From: JACMRP01 sp047302465
GTDB lineage: Bacteria; Bdellovibrionota; Bdellovibrionia; Bdellovibrionales; Bdellovibrionaceae
NCBI RefSeq assembly: GCF_047302465.1
Contig: NZ_CP178621.1
Location: 3,906,001-3,970,000, forward strand
Reading direction: 5' to 3'
Length of the DNA stretch: 64,000 nt
Shown: piece after piece, positions 26,990 through 36,226 of the stretch
How positions within the stretch are numbered: position 1 is the stretch's first letter
Layout of the letters: each line of letters begins with the position of its first letter
The notes under the pieces: model-generated
Told to the model about the DNA's origin: nothing
Database searches by the model: none
Seen by the model: the letters and a program-made list of their open reading frames with translations, nothing else
Made by a program: the position numbers and the translations under genes

Positions 26990-27367
26990 TTAAGCTTTTG
27001 CAGGCTCGATCTTCACCATGGTTTTTCCTAAAACCACCTGGTCGCCGGTCTTACACTCGATCTGAGCAATCTTTCCAGCGATTTCCGCTTTCAAAGTATA
27101 CTCCATTTTCATCGCTTCCATCACTAGCACGGCTTGGCCTTTCGTGATTTCCTGGCCTACATTCACCAAAATCTTGGTTACTTTTCCTGGCATTGGGGCC
27201 AGGACCGTGTCTGAAGAAGCGCCCGCACCGGCCTTCTTACGGCGACGCGATTGAGGTTGAGCATCCACAGCAAATGTACGGCCGTTGAAGTGCACCCACA
27301 GAGTATCTTTAATCACTTGGGCTTCCGCTTTATGATCTACACCTTGATGACGAATTTTGATTTCCAT
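26990..27367 (-). CDS. Biotin carboxyl carrier protein (separate subunit)
   Basis: A 125-residue biotinyl protein. The C-terminal lipoyl/biotinyl domain has APMPGKV and VMEAMKMEY with biotinylation site K87; the first 50 residues are an Arg/Lys/Ala linker with a short beta segment. It probably serves the methylcrotonyl-CoA carboxylase encoded just upstream. ATG 27367 overlaps the stop of the biotin carboxylase gene (TAATG); the in-frame extension to 27394 lies inside that gene. In most methylcrotonyl-CoA carboxylases this domain is fused to the alpha subunit, so here it is split off. Confidence 0.92.
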   Translation of the reverse strand: MEIKIRHQGVDHKAEAQVIKDTLWVHFNGRTFAVDAQPQSRRRKKAGAGASSDTVLAPMPGKVTKILVNVGQEITKGQAVLVMEAMKMEYTLKAEIAGKIAQIECKTGDQVVLGKTMVKIEPAKA

Positions 27368-28857
27368 TAGATGCCTCTCCAGTATGACTGCCACGGTGAA
27401 TTCATTTCCTGACCTAGCCCTACAGTTGCAGTGACTGCACCACCACGAGCTTGCTTCAATGCGGCTTCAACAATTTGTTTCTCTACTTCTGATAATTCCG
27501 GCTGAGGGATTGGATCTTTGAAGTAAGTCTCGATAAATCGAGTGGTCATTGTGCCATTCACAAATTCTTTGTGGCTCAAGATCTCAATCAAATAAGGAAT
27601 ATTGGTGTGAACACCAAATACCGTCGATTCCTTCAAAACACGGATCATTTTTTGAATCGCACGCGGACGACTTTCATCCCAAACAATCACTTTTGCGATC
27701 ATCGGGTCATAGAATGGCGTGATTTCATCACCGTCTTCAAAGCCGTACTCATAACGACGACCTGGGCCTTCTGGCCAATCCACTTTACCAAGTTTACCGG
27801 TGCTAGGCACTCCACCCAAGTATGGATTCTCAGCGTAAATACGGCACTCGATGGAGTGACCGTGCGGTACACGCATCTGCTGAGGATTAAAGACAAACTC
27901 GCCTTGAGCTGTCAGGATTTGCGCTTTTACCAAATCCACACCCAAAACCATTTCAGTCACTGGATGTTCTACTTGCAAACGTGTGTTTACTTCTAATAGG
28001 TAAAACTCTCCGTCTTGTAATAAGAACTCAACAGTACCAGCGCCTTTGTATTTACCAAGCTGAGCAATCGCAACAGCGGCTTCCCCCATGCGACGACGAA
28101 GATCGTCTGTCAAAGATGGAGAAGTCGCCTCTTCAATAATTTTTTGATGACGACGTTGCACAGAGCATTCGCGGTCAAAGAAATGCACCACTTGGCCCGT
28201 AGAGTCTCCGAAAATTTGAAACTCAATGTGTTTCGCGCGATCTAAGTACTTTTCAATGAAAACTTTTGCAGAGCCAAATGCCGACAACGCTTCACGCTGA
28301 GCAGATTCAATCAACTCACGAGCATCACTCATCTGAGTGATCAACTTCATACCACGGCCACCGCCACCGGCAGCCGCTTTTACGATCACAGGGAAGCCAA
28401 TCTTCTCTGCCTCCGCCATCAAGCGTGAAATTTCTTGTTGCTCACCTTCGTATCCAGGCACCAATGGCAGACCTGCTTTTTTCGCAAGTTCTTTACAGTG
28501 AACTTTATCACCCAAGGCACGAATCGCTTTTGCTGAAGGACCGATGAAGACCAAACCAGCTTTGTCACAAGCTTCGGCAAAATCTGCGTTCTCTGACAAG
28601 AAACCAAAACCTGGATGAATCGCTTCAGCACCACCAGCCAAAGCGCCTTCGATATTGGCTGCAATATTCAAATAGCTCTTCGCAGTTTCTGCGGGACCGA
28701 TACAAACAGTTTTCGTCGCCATTCTGTAGGCGCGGGATTGAATATCTACTTCAGAGTGCAACAGAACAGTCTCGATTCCCAATTCTTCACACGCTTTGAT
28801 AATACGAACAGCCACTTCACCACGGTTGGCGATGGCGATTCTTTTAAACTTTTTCAT
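27367..28857 (-). CDS. Biotin carboxylase subunit (methylcrotonyl-CoA carboxylase alpha-like)
   Basis: ATP-grasp biotin carboxylase, 496 residues, carboxylating biotin with ATP and bicarbonate. It opens KRIAIANRGEVAVRIIKA; ATP-grasp motifs are KAAAGGGGRGMK, the EKYLDRAKHIEFQI and CSVQRRHQKIIEEA strands, and EVNTRLQVEHPVTE holding the active-site residues. The C-terminal tail beyond the biotin carboxylase domain is about 45 residues, far shorter than the BT and carrier regions of fused alpha subunits; the carrier is a separate gene. The operon (MCC beta, methylglutaconyl-CoA hydratase, HMG-CoA lyase) supports the leucine-pathway assignment over acetyl-CoA carboxylase. ATG 28857 overlaps the hydratase stop (TAATG). 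Confidence 0.93.
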   Translation of the reverse strand: MKKFKRIAIANRGEVAVRIIKACEELGIETVLLHSEVDIQSRAYRMATKTVCIGPAETAKSYLNIAANIEGALAGGAEAIHPGFGFLSENADFAEACDKAGLVFIGPSAKAIRALGDKVHCKELAKKAGLPLVPGYEGEQQEISRLMAEAEKIGFPVIVKAAAGGGGRGMKLITQMSDARELIESAQREALSAFGSAKVFIEKYLDRAKHIEFQIFGDSTGQVVHFFDRECSVQRRHQKIIEEATSPSLTDDLRRRMGEAAVAIAQLGKYKGAGTVEFLLQDGEFYLLEVNTRLQVEHPVTEMVLGVDLVKAQILTAQGEFVFNPQQMRVPHGHSIECRIYAENPYLGGVPSTGKLGKVDWPEGPGRRYEYGFEDGDEITPFYDPMIAKVIVWDESRPRAIQKMIRVLKESTVFGVHTNIPYLIEILSHKEFVNGTMTTRFIETYFKDPIPQPELSEVEKQIVEAALKQARGGAVTATVGLGQEMNSPWQSYWRGI

Positions 28858-29636
28858 TAGGAGTTTCTCCAAGAGGGTGAACGTTTTTCCAGAAAACTCT
28901 TGAGTCCTTCTTGGCCCTCAGCACTTACACGGCGCTCGGAAATCAATTGACTGGTGCGCTTACGCTGATCAGCCCAAGAAAGTTCAGGAATATCGTTGAG
29001 TAACTTTTTTGTTTCACGAACCGCTTCTGGTCCGCACTCTTTATACTGTTTTAAAATATGCTCTAGACGTGTTGTGAAATCCGTATTTGCAGCGATTTCA
29101 TTCACAAGACCCGCATCCAACGCCTGTTGCGAGTTAAACACTGTGCCCGACATCATAAAGTGACGAACCTTACCCGGTGTCGCTTTACGATTGATGAAAG
29201 CACTGATCACGGCCGGTGCAATACCCAGCTTCACTTCGCTGAAACAAAACTGCGTCTGTGGGTCTGCCATCACATAGTCACAACAAGCAACCAAACCAAG
29301 AGCCCCGCCAAAAGCGGCGCCTTGAACAAGACCAATCACCGGAAGTGAACATTTGGCAATAGCTTCAAACATCCCGAACAGCTTCAAAGAGTCCTCTTTG
29401 TTTTGTTCAAGTGTATAGCTGACCATTTCGCGCATCCAGTTCAGATCCGCGCCTGCGCAGAAGACTTTGCCTTCACCTTGCAAAACGATGGCACGCACAT
29501 CTTGACGCTTTTCTAGTTCGATGAAAGCTTTTGTGATATCCGCAATCATGCTTGGATCAAAAGCGTTACGGATATCTGGACGATTCAATTTTACGTAAGC
29601 GACATGAGCCGCTTCTTTGATTTCCACAAAAGACAT
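28857..29636 (-). CDS. Enoyl-CoA hydratase family, probable methylglutaconyl-CoA hydratase
   Basis: Crotonase-fold enzyme of 259 residues, expected to hydrate 3-methylglutaconyl-CoA to HMG-CoA. Oxyanion-hole motifs are CAGADLNWM and GAAFGGALGLVACCD; the substrate-binding FCFSEVKLGI follows. The DLNWM pattern is typical of AUH/LiuC hydratases. Starting at ATG 29636 (MSFVEIKE) fits the family; the frame is open further upstream but would start inside the carboxylase gene. It follows the carboxylase stop by 2 bp and its own stop overlaps the next ATG. Confidence 0.93.
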   Translation of the reverse strand: MSFVEIKEAAHVAYVKLNRPDIRNAFDPSMIADITKAFIELEKRQDVRAIVLQGEGKVFCAGADLNWMREMVSYTLEQNKEDSLKLFGMFEAIAKCSLPVIGLVQGAAFGGALGLVACCDYVMADPQTQFCFSEVKLGIAPAVISAFINRKATPGKVRHFMMSGTVFNSQQALDAGLVNEIAANTDFTTRLEHILKQYKECGPEAVRETKKLLNDIPELSWADQRKRTSQLISERRVSAEGQEGLKSFLEKRSPSWRNS

Positions 29637-29638
29637 AA

Positions 29639-31246
29639 TTACATCCTGAAGACGCCCTGAGTTTGCGGGCCCCAATCTTTGTTAAGGCTCGCTGCGATTC
29701 CTAAAGCCAACACACGACGTGTATCAACAGGATCGATGATGCCATCATCCCAAATACGCGCTGAAGAATAGTACGCAGAGCTTTCATGTTCATATTTTTC
29801 AAGAGTTGGACGTTTGAATTCAGTCTGTTGCTCTGGAGTCATGGTCTGGCCTTTTGCAGCCATCTGATCCAACTTCACGGTCAACAAAACATTAGAAGCC
29901 TGTTCGCCACCCATCACACTGATGCGCGCATTTGGCCACATCCAAAGCTGACGAGGTTGGAACGCGCGTCCGCACATACCATAGTTTCCAGCACCGTAAG
30001 AACCGCCGATCACAACCGTGAACTTCGGCACGCGCGCATTAGAAACTGCCATCACCATCTTAGCACCGTGTTTTGCGATGCCTTCATTTTCATATTTTTT
30101 ACCAACCATGAAACCCGTGATGTTCTGAAGGAAAATCAAAGGTATTTCACGCTGTTCGCAAAGCTCGATAAAGTGAGCCGCCTTCAAGGCACTTTCACTG
30201 AAAAGAACGCCATTGTTCGCGATAATCCCGACAGGCATTCCCCAGATGTGCGCAAAGCCCGTTACCAATGTTTTACCGTAAGTCGGTTTGAACTCATGCA
30301 AACGAGAACCATCCACGATACGCGCGATCACTTCACGGACATCAAATGGAATACGAGAGTCTTTTGGAATAATGCCGTAAATTTCATGGGCATCGTACAA
30401 AGGTTCAATCACTGGCAATGTCTTTAGCGTCACCTTGCGACGGTGATTCAGATGCGCAACAATCGAACGTGTAATTTCAATGGCGTGCTGATCATCTTCC
30501 GCGAAGTGATCCGTGACGCCGCTCACTTCACAGTGAACTTTCGCTCCACCCAAATCCTGCGCATCAACGACTTCACCAGTTGCAGCTTTCACAAGTGGCG
30601 GACCACCCAAGAAAATAGTCCCGTTGTCTTTCACGATGACGTTTTCATCACTCATCGCAGGAACGTAAGCGCCACCCGCCGTGCAAGAGCCCATCACCAC
30701 AGAAATCTGCGGAATGTTCTGAGCACTCATGCGAGCTTGGTTATAAAAAATTCTTCCGAAATGATCGCGATCCGGGAAAACTTTTGCTTGAAGTGGCAAG
30801 AACGCGCCACCAGAGTCGACCAGGTAAATACAAGGCAAACCGTTTTCCATCGCAATCTCTTGCGCACGCAGATGCTTCTTCACTGTCATCGGGAAGTAAG
30901 TTCCACCCTTCACAGTCGCATCGTTGGCAACAATCACACATTCTACTCCGTGAATCACGCCAATCCCGGTGATCACACCAGCAGCAGGAGCTTGGCCTTC
31001 ATACATTTCCCAAGCAGCCAAAGTTGAGAACTCCAAGAATGCACTGCCTGGATCTAAAAGAGCTTCGATACGCTCGCGCGCTGTGAGTTTTCCGCGAGAC
31101 TTGTGTTTTTTAAGAGCGTCTTCTCCACCGCCAAGTTTTACTTGGTCGACACGAGCACGCCACTCTTGAACATGAGTCATCATAGCTTCTGTATTGGCTT
31201 TAAAATCACCGGATCCGCTATCTACTAGACTTTCAATCACTTCCAC
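29639..31246 (-). CDS. Methylcrotonyl-CoA carboxylase beta subunit (carboxyltransferase)
   Basis: A 535-residue carboxyltransferase that transfers carboxyl from biotin to 3-methylcrotonyl-CoA. The N-terminal half has GGTYFPMTVKKHLRAQ and GSCTAGGAYVPAMSDE; the C-terminal half has FLQNITGFMVGKKYENEGI and GGSYGAGNYGMCGRA, all characteristic of MCC beta rather than propionyl-CoA carboxylase. The start is GTG 31246, five bases after AAGGAG. It lies 9 bp downstream of the hotdog gene, second in the operon. A separate isovaleryl-CoA dehydrogenase, the usual first enzyme of the pathway, is not seen in the window. Confidence 0.95.
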   Translation of the reverse strand: MEVIESLVDSGSGDFKANTEAMMTHVQEWRARVDQVKLGGGEDALKKHKSRGKLTARERIEALLDPGSAFLEFSTLAAWEMYEGQAPAAGVITGIGVIHGVECVIVANDATVKGGTYFPMTVKKHLRAQEIAMENGLPCIYLVDSGGAFLPLQAKVFPDRDHFGRIFYNQARMSAQNIPQISVVMGSCTAGGAYVPAMSDENVIVKDNGTIFLGGPPLVKAATGEVVDAQDLGGAKVHCEVSGVTDHFAEDDQHAIEITRSIVAHLNHRRKVTLKTLPVIEPLYDAHEIYGIIPKDSRIPFDVREVIARIVDGSRLHEFKPTYGKTLVTGFAHIWGMPVGIIANNGVLFSESALKAAHFIELCEQREIPLIFLQNITGFMVGKKYENEGIAKHGAKMVMAVSNARVPKFTVVIGGSYGAGNYGMCGRAFQPRQLWMWPNARISVMGGEQASNVLLTVKLDQMAAKGQTMTPEQQTEFKRPTLEKYEHESSAYYSSARIWDDGIIDPVDTRRVLALGIAASLNKDWGPQTQGVFRM

Positions 31247-31255
31247 AAAAACTCC

Positions 31256-31819
31256 TTAAGGTGCATTCAAGCCAGGAACGTGTTTTAGCTGCAAGGTCAT
31301 CGTGGCTTCAGCCACCGACTTTTCTTTCTCATCATAAAAGTGCAAAGCCACATCAGTCTCAGCAATCTGATGACTGCGAATTTGTGCCAGCACATTTTCA
31401 CATTGCATTTCCGGAAGCTCCATACGCACACGAATGTCGCCTGTATAATCTTGCACAACATGGAATTGGCTCTGTTTCAGATGAACTCTAAAATCTCCAA
31501 GGGGTGCGTGACGCAGCCACAAAAGGCGCGCAGCTTCGAGAGCTCCCGTTAAAAGGGCTCCCTCGTGAATACGTCCATCTTCGTCTTGATTTCGTCTACG
31601 CGCTGGAATGACCAGTTCGACATGACGGTCCGACAAGCGAGTCACTCTAAAACCCATGCCTGCCGAAAAAGGACGCAGAAAATCCAAAGCGTAACTGAGC
31701 GCCGCGCGCGAAGATTTCGGGGCAACCCCTTCGACCAAAGCGGCAAGATCCGTAGGGCGAAGACTCAAACCACGGTCCTTTAGATTTTTCTCAAGATTTT
31801 TACGAAATGTTGAAAGCAT
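31256..31819 (-). CDS. Hotdog-fold protein (thioesterase-like, DUF4442-type)
   Basis: A 187-residue protein whose centre (about 55-175) has a hotdog-thioesterase pattern: GMGFRVTRLSDRHVELVIPARRRNQDEDGRIHEGALLTGALEAARLLW, where the HEG segment matches the usual H-x-G of PaaI-like acyl-CoA thioesterases, then a long beta region. It may hydrolyse an acyl-CoA of the leucine pathway. It leads the operon: GAAAAAGGAGGCTGC precedes ATG 31819, and the operon promoter should lie between it and the divergent gene at 31907. Confidence 0.75.
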   Translation of the reverse strand: MLSTFRKNLEKNLKDRGLSLRPTDLAALVEGVAPKSSRAALSYALDFLRPFSAGMGFRVTRLSDRHVELVIPARRRNQDEDGRIHEGALLTGALEAARLLWLRHAPLGDFRVHLKQSQFHVVQDYTGDIRVRMELPEMQCENVLAQIRSHQIAETDVALHFYDEKEKSVAEATMTLQLKHVPGLNAP

Positions 31820-31906
31820 GCAGCCTCCTTTTTCACTCTTCTTAAGGTTGAAAAGTACGAGATATCATGCTCCTATGAGGTTGTCTAAGAGAGGAACCCA
31901 GGATCT

Positions 31907-32398
31907 ATGAAAAAAATTGTGAGTTTGATCGTTTTCACGGCCGCGTTGTTTTGGACTTGGAACATTATCCACAGCTCTCCAGCTATTGGCTTCGAGACGC
32001 ACTCCGGCATTCAAGAAAAACTGGCTGAATTGATCAAAGAAACTGTTTTGGCAAAGAAACCAAACATCCAAAATTTCCGTATTAGCCGTCTTTGGACCGA
32101 AGCACAAAGCGACACGAAAGTTCGCGCCGTTTTTGCTTACCAATTCAACGAAGCTGTTGAGGGTGGTGAAATGACTGAGCAAACGGTTGAGGGTGAAGCC
32201 ATTCTTTTCCGCGAGCCTCAAGAAGAAGGCGGTCAAGATCGCTGGACTTTGCAAAACGTTCGCACGACAAACGACATCGTCACTTTCAGCGAAGGACTTG
32301 TTGTCACTCCTGGATCTGATACGCCAGAAACAATCGAAGCAGCGCCAACTGGCGAAGCTCCTGCTGCAACTCCAGCAGCAACACCTGTAACTAAATAA
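31907..32398 (+). CDS. Exported or membrane-anchored protein of unknown function
   Basis: A 163-residue protein with an N-terminal hydrophobic signal or anchor (IVSLIVFTAALFWTWNII, about 4-21). The centre is a small alpha/beta region (residues 35-125) and the end is a Pro/Ala/Thr-rich tail (GEAPAATPAATPV), a common flexible envelope linker. No family recognised. GGAACCCAGGATCT precedes the ATG. Its TAA shares a base with the ATG of the following methyltransferase (TAATG), so the two are translationally coupled. Confidence 0.7.
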   Translation: MKKIVSLIVFTAALFWTWNIIHSSPAIGFETHSGIQEKLAELIKETVLAKKPNIQNFRISRLWTEAQSDTKVRAVFAYQFNEAVEGGEMTEQTVEGEAILFREPQEEGGQDRWTLQNVRTTNDIVTFSEGLVVTPGSDTPETIEAAPTGEAPAATPAATPVTK

Positions 32399-33447
32399 TG
32401 AATTCTGAACTCCCCCAACGTTTTATTCAAATCGACGAAGAAGGCTATGTCCTTATGGGGGAGATCCGGACTCAAGACCCGGAGGTTGGTGGCGAAGCAC
32501 TCACTGAAATGAGTTTTGCTGAAAACGGCGCCTTCCTCTCTCGCTGTGGCGGAGTCCCAGTCATCGTTGAAGCCTTCGATGAACCTTATGTGGCTTCTCA
32601 AATCACTCTGAAAAACAAGCAATTCTCGATCGATCTTCCCTACGGAGTGAGTTTCGATTTTAATTTGGAATCTCTCAGCCTGGATGAGTGGGATCGCTTT
32701 CACGGCAAGTGCAGTAATGACATTCCGTTTGTGATGTCTCGCAAAGCCCAAGCGACTTTCTTCGGGCTGCTAGAAGATTATGACGATGACTCCATCAGTT
32801 TTGATGGCGAAACCTATGAAGTTCCGTCTTATTTTCCTACGAACAAAGAGATCAACAAGTCTGATTATTGGACAGATGTTTATCACGACGAAGGCAATCC
32901 CGGCTGGAACTTAGGAACGGCTGCGGAAGCTCTCAAAGATATGCTGCCTCGACTGAAATTGCCGAAATCTCGCATTCTTGTTTTAGGTTGTGGTGAAGGT
33001 CATGACGCCGCTTTTTTTGCGCAGAGTGGCCATGTGGTTACGGGTGTGGATTTCTCGGAAGAGGCCATCGCGCGTGCACAGAAAAATTATGGCTCGATTG
33101 CGGGACTTAGTTTTGTCCAACAGGATGCGTTCAAATTAGATTCCCGTTTTCACAATGCTTTCGATATTGTTTTTGAGCACACTTGTTATTGCGCGATCGA
33201 ACCAAGCCGTCGCAAGGATATGGTCAAAGTTTGGAAGCAAGTGCTCCACGACCAAGGTCAGTTGATGGGCGTCTTCTTCACTATGTACAAGAAGCAAGGC
33301 CCTCCTTATGGCGGAACAGAGTGGGAATTGCGCCAACGTTTGAAAGACTCTTTCCAATTTCTGTTCTGGGGACGCTGGAAACAATCTCTTCCGAAACGCC
33401 AAGGCAAAGAACTTTTCGTCTTCGCGCAAAAGCGCGTCCTAAAGTAA
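32398..33447 (+). CDS. SAM-dependent methyltransferase, TPMT-like
   Basis: A 349-residue cytoplasmic protein with an N-terminal domain of about 150 residues of unknown fold and a C-terminal class I methyltransferase. The latter begins with SDYWTDVYHDEGNPGWNLG, the pattern seen in thiopurine S-methyltransferase-like enzymes, then motif I VLGCGEGHDAAFFA (about 203-216) and VTGVDFSEEAI. It would methylate thiol or selenium compounds in TPMT relatives; the substrate here is unknown. The N-terminal extension may recognise a specific partner. The ATG overlaps the upstream stop. Confidence 0.82.
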   Translation: MNSELPQRFIQIDEEGYVLMGEIRTQDPEVGGEALTEMSFAENGAFLSRCGGVPVIVEAFDEPYVASQITLKNKQFSIDLPYGVSFDFNLESLSLDEWDRFHGKCSNDIPFVMSRKAQATFFGLLEDYDDDSISFDGETYEVPSYFPTNKEINKSDYWTDVYHDEGNPGWNLGTAAEALKDMLPRLKLPKSRILVLGCGEGHDAAFFAQSGHVVTGVDFSEEAIARAQKNYGSIAGLSFVQQDAFKLDSRFHNAFDIVFEHTCYCAIEPSRRKDMVKVWKQVLHDQGQLMGVFFTMYKKQGPPYGGTEWELRQRLKDSFQFLFWGRWKQSLPKRQGKELFVFAQKRVLK

Positions 33448-33454
33448 TATACAT

Positions 33455-33470
33455 GTTTCGTATAATATCT
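33455..33470 (+). promoter_or_regulatory. Candidate -10 box upstream of 33535 gene
   Basis: A consensus TATAAT lies at 33460-33465 in an AT-rich stretch upstream of the small secreted-protein gene. No consensus -35 hexamer is at the right distance, so this is a suggestion only. Confidence 0.25.
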
Positions 33471-33534
33471 TTATTGATATGTATTTAAAAAAAATACGGT
33501 CTTCCTTTATGGTTAACATATCTAGGAGAAACCG

Positions 33535-34056
33535 ATGAAAAAATCATTTCTAACACTTGTTGTTTTCACACTGACAATGATGAACGGTTTGGCTCACGCA
33601 GATTCTCAGCATACAGAGCCTGGATTTTACGACTTGATTGAAAGTTACCGCCAACATTGCACCGACGGTTGTCATGAACCTTTCGGGAATAAAGTGACCT
33701 TCGAAATTGACGCTCCACAAAATGCTGAACTCGGAACAGATATTCAAGCTCACCTTTTACAAGTCGCATCGAACCAAGCGCAAGTTTGGGGCGATACTAT
33801 TCTTGAAGGTGATTATTATTCTGATGGCAATACCCGATTGGACCGCGTCTCCTCCCTTTTTGAAAACGGCCAACTGATCGGTTATCAAATCACTTATTCA
33901 GAGGGAGCTTGGTATACTGGCGAGTGTGATTTCAATGGCGAAGAATCTTCTCTGAAAGATTGCGCGCCAGGCCGCATCAAAGAATCTAGTTTTGTATCTC
34001 CGAACTTCGGAGATTTCTTCCGCGATGATGATGACTACGCGGACTTCGTCGAATAG
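33535..34056 (+). CDS. Small secreted acidic protein of unknown function
   Basis: A 173-residue protein with a Sec signal peptide (KKSFLTLVVFTLTMMNGLAHA, cleaved before DSQHT). The mature part is acidic with a Cys pair in RQHCTDGCHEP and another in ECDFN and KDCAP, plausibly two disulfides; it ends in DDDDYADFVE. No family recognised. AGGAGAAACCG precedes the ATG, and a TATAAT box at 33460-33465 lies about 75 bases upstream. Confidence 0.7.
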   Translation: MKKSFLTLVVFTLTMMNGLAHADSQHTEPGFYDLIESYRQHCTDGCHEPFGNKVTFEIDAPQNAELGTDIQAHLLQVASNQAQVWGDTILEGDYYSDGNTRLDRVSSLFENGQLIGYQITYSEGAWYTGECDFNGEESSLKDCAPGRIKESSFVSPNFGDFFRDDDDYADFVE

Positions 34057-34199
34057 TTCATGTTCCTATCGCGCTGAGCTAAAATTCTCCTTCTGTAAAT
34101 TCTGCAAAAGAGTTTATGGAACATCGTGACCCCTTTGTTTTTTTTCCAACTCTAGGGCATTTTCTCCACACATTTAAACCCTCGGGGGAAGGAACAAAA

Positions 34200-35426
34200 A
34201 TGAAAATTCAAATTTTCAGTTTGGTTTTGACGACATGCTTGTTTGCAATTGCGCCCGCACAAGCAGCTGTTTGGCAAGACACCGAAGTCTGGAACGCAGA
34301 CTGGGAACAAGCTTATTCGGACTGGGTGAATGACTCTTTCAATGAAGAGATCTTCATCACTGGCGCTTATAAGAACATTCCAACCGATTGTGCTGACGCG
34401 GTTTACGCTGCTCGCATCATCTTCGCGTACGAGAACAAACTTCCGTTCGTGATTAAAGACTCTACTGGTGGCTCAGGTCGTGTCACTAATAAGATGTCTC
34501 GCTTCGATGGTTCTAGTGATTCTATTTCTAAAGTTCGCAAGTTCATCGAATACGTTGGCGATGTGACTAGCACAAAAACACTTCCAAACGATTCTTTCCC
34601 GGTAGTTGTCGATCGTGAACACGTTCGTCCAGGTACTTTGTGGAGTCGTCCACGCATCACTCGTGACAACATCTGGCGCCGTATTATCGGTGGCGGTGTT
34701 CAAGAAGATCCTGGTCACGCAGAATTGGTGAAAGAAGTGTCTGATACTGGTGCCGTCTATTTGATCGGCTCTACAGTTCCAAAAGAAATTCGCAAATTGA
34801 ATACGACTTCTAGTCTTGTGTTCATGCCTATCGAAACTAGCACTGGTTTCCGTAACTGGATGCAACCGTCTTACTACGGCATGGCTGAAACAAGCTTGCC
34901 AGGTTACTCTTTGGAGCAATTCAACGAGATCGGTAAAACAGGTGTTGGCCGTCGTAAACTCAGCCGTTGGACTGCAGACGTTCAAGAACGTTTGGCTTTG
35001 CGTGAGGAAACTAAAGGCGAAAACATTATTCGCCAAGTTGAAAACCTCTGCAAACTTGTGAACGCACGCGTAGACATCGTTCAAAAAGGTATTCAGCACA
35101 GCCAAAAATTGGGCGGTGCTTGTATGGATGCTGGCGACTATGATTCTTACTCAACACCATCACGCGATAAGCGTATCAAAACTACTTTGAAGCAGTTGAC
35201 TAAAACTGCAGGTGGCGTGGGTTTGACGGGTCCTCAAAGAGCGGCGAAGTTGAAACCTCACTTGGATCAATGTCCAAACATCCAAATCTCTGCAACTCAA
35301 ACTTTGAGCTTGTATGATTTCTCTATCGCCCTTTTGAAAGGTGATGTCTCTTCTGATCCTAACGATCCATTCGGAGCACGTTGGGGCTTAGAGCCTTCTA
35401 CTTCAAAATGTCCGAAGTATGAGTAA
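34200..35426 (+). CDS. Secreted protein with NlpC/P60-like Cys-His pattern
   Basis: A 408-residue exported protein with a clear signal peptide (IQIFSLVLTTCLFAIAPAQA). The first 180 mature residues look papain-like: C64 in PTDCADAVYAARI opening a helix, then a VRPGTLWSRP loop and H173 in DPGHAELVKEV, the order and spacing of NlpC/P60 peptidoglycan peptidases. The remaining 200 residues are helical and end with Cys pairs. Catalytic role is inferred from pattern only. GGGGGAAGGAACAAAA precedes ATG 34200; the open frame from 34116 lacks a ribosome site. It overlaps the next gene by 8 bp. Confidence 0.6.
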   Translation: MKIQIFSLVLTTCLFAIAPAQAAVWQDTEVWNADWEQAYSDWVNDSFNEEIFITGAYKNIPTDCADAVYAARIIFAYENKLPFVIKDSTGGSGRVTNKMSRFDGSSDSISKVRKFIEYVGDVTSTKTLPNDSFPVVVDREHVRPGTLWSRPRITRDNIWRRIIGGGVQEDPGHAELVKEVSDTGAVYLIGSTVPKEIRKLNTTSSLVFMPIETSTGFRNWMQPSYYGMAETSLPGYSLEQFNEIGKTGVGRRKLSRWTADVQERLALREETKGENIIRQVENLCKLVNARVDIVQKGIQHSQKLGGACMDAGDYDSYSTPSRDKRIKTTLKQLTKTAGGVGLTGPQRAAKLKPHLDQCPNIQISATQTLSLYDFSIALLKGDVSSDPNDPFGARWGLEPSTSKCPKYE

Positions 35427-36144
35427 GAACCAAAAACTTTTAATAGTTTTGGTTATCCTTGGAGCTGCCCTTTGGGCAGCTCTTCGTTTTAGTTCTCAAA
35501 ATAACGAGAACAAAACTTCCGCAGAAAGTGAAGCGCCAGCCGATATGCCTTTGCCGGCTCACTCGGGTCCTTCCACTTTACCAACAGTTCCACACCCAGC
35601 AAGCGCTTCCAATAATGGAGCTCAGTTGCCTTTGCTAGGACCTCACTTACGCAAAATTGGCGAGTGTCTACAAATTAAAAATGTCTTAGATGAGACGGCA
35701 CCACTCAGCTTTGATGCTCTTCACGATTCTGTAAAAAACGAACTCGGTGATTTAGTTTCCAAAGAGTTTGATTGGAAAAACGTCCACACGACTTTACCTA
35801 ATGGCGAAAAACGCCGCATCCGTATGGAAGTCGAAGCTAAAACAGAAGAGACTTCTGGCATTCGCATCAAATATTATGGCGTCGACGCCGAAGACTTGCC
35901 CGTTCCACTACCGCTTCCGGAAGATCAAAGCTGGAATCCGTCTGAAGCTTTTGTCGCGAGTCTTGAAGGAGAAGGACAAACCACTCTCCGTGAAGAAGCA
36001 CATCGTGGTCTATATACTCAAGGATCCGAGCTTTATTATGTCGAGCGAAATGGCGCCCTGTCAGAGCTTGAAATTCTTCATCATGGCAAAAGTGTGAAAT
36101 GCCAAGACATGCAAAGCGCTCAAGGACACTGCACCTGCTTTTAA
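35419..36144 (+). CDS. Membrane-anchored protein of unknown function
   Basis: A 241-residue protein with one N-terminal membrane segment (LLIVLVILGAALWAALRF, about 7-24) and a Pro/Ala/Ser-rich linker (about 25-75) before a periplasmic domain with three or four cysteines (GECLQI, VKCQDM, HCTCF). It starts inside the last eight bases of the preceding secreted Cys-His protein, so the two are probably made together and may act as a pair. No family recognised. Confidence 0.7.
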   Translation: MSKNQKLLIVLVILGAALWAALRFSSQNNENKTSAESEAPADMPLPAHSGPSTLPTVPHPASASNNGAQLPLLGPHLRKIGECLQIKNVLDETAPLSFDALHDSVKNELGDLVSKEFDWKNVHTTLPNGEKRRIRMEVEAKTEETSGIRIKYYGVDAEDLPVPLPLPEDQSWNPSEAFVASLEGEGQTTLREEAHRGLYTQGSELYYVERNGALSELEILHHGKSVKCQDMQSAQGHCTCF

Positions 36145-36226
36145 TTAGAAATTTTGGTAAATTGCGCTCTTACATAAACCCCTAGACAGAGACTGAGCTA
36201 TCCTCAGAAACATCAAGGAGGGATCT

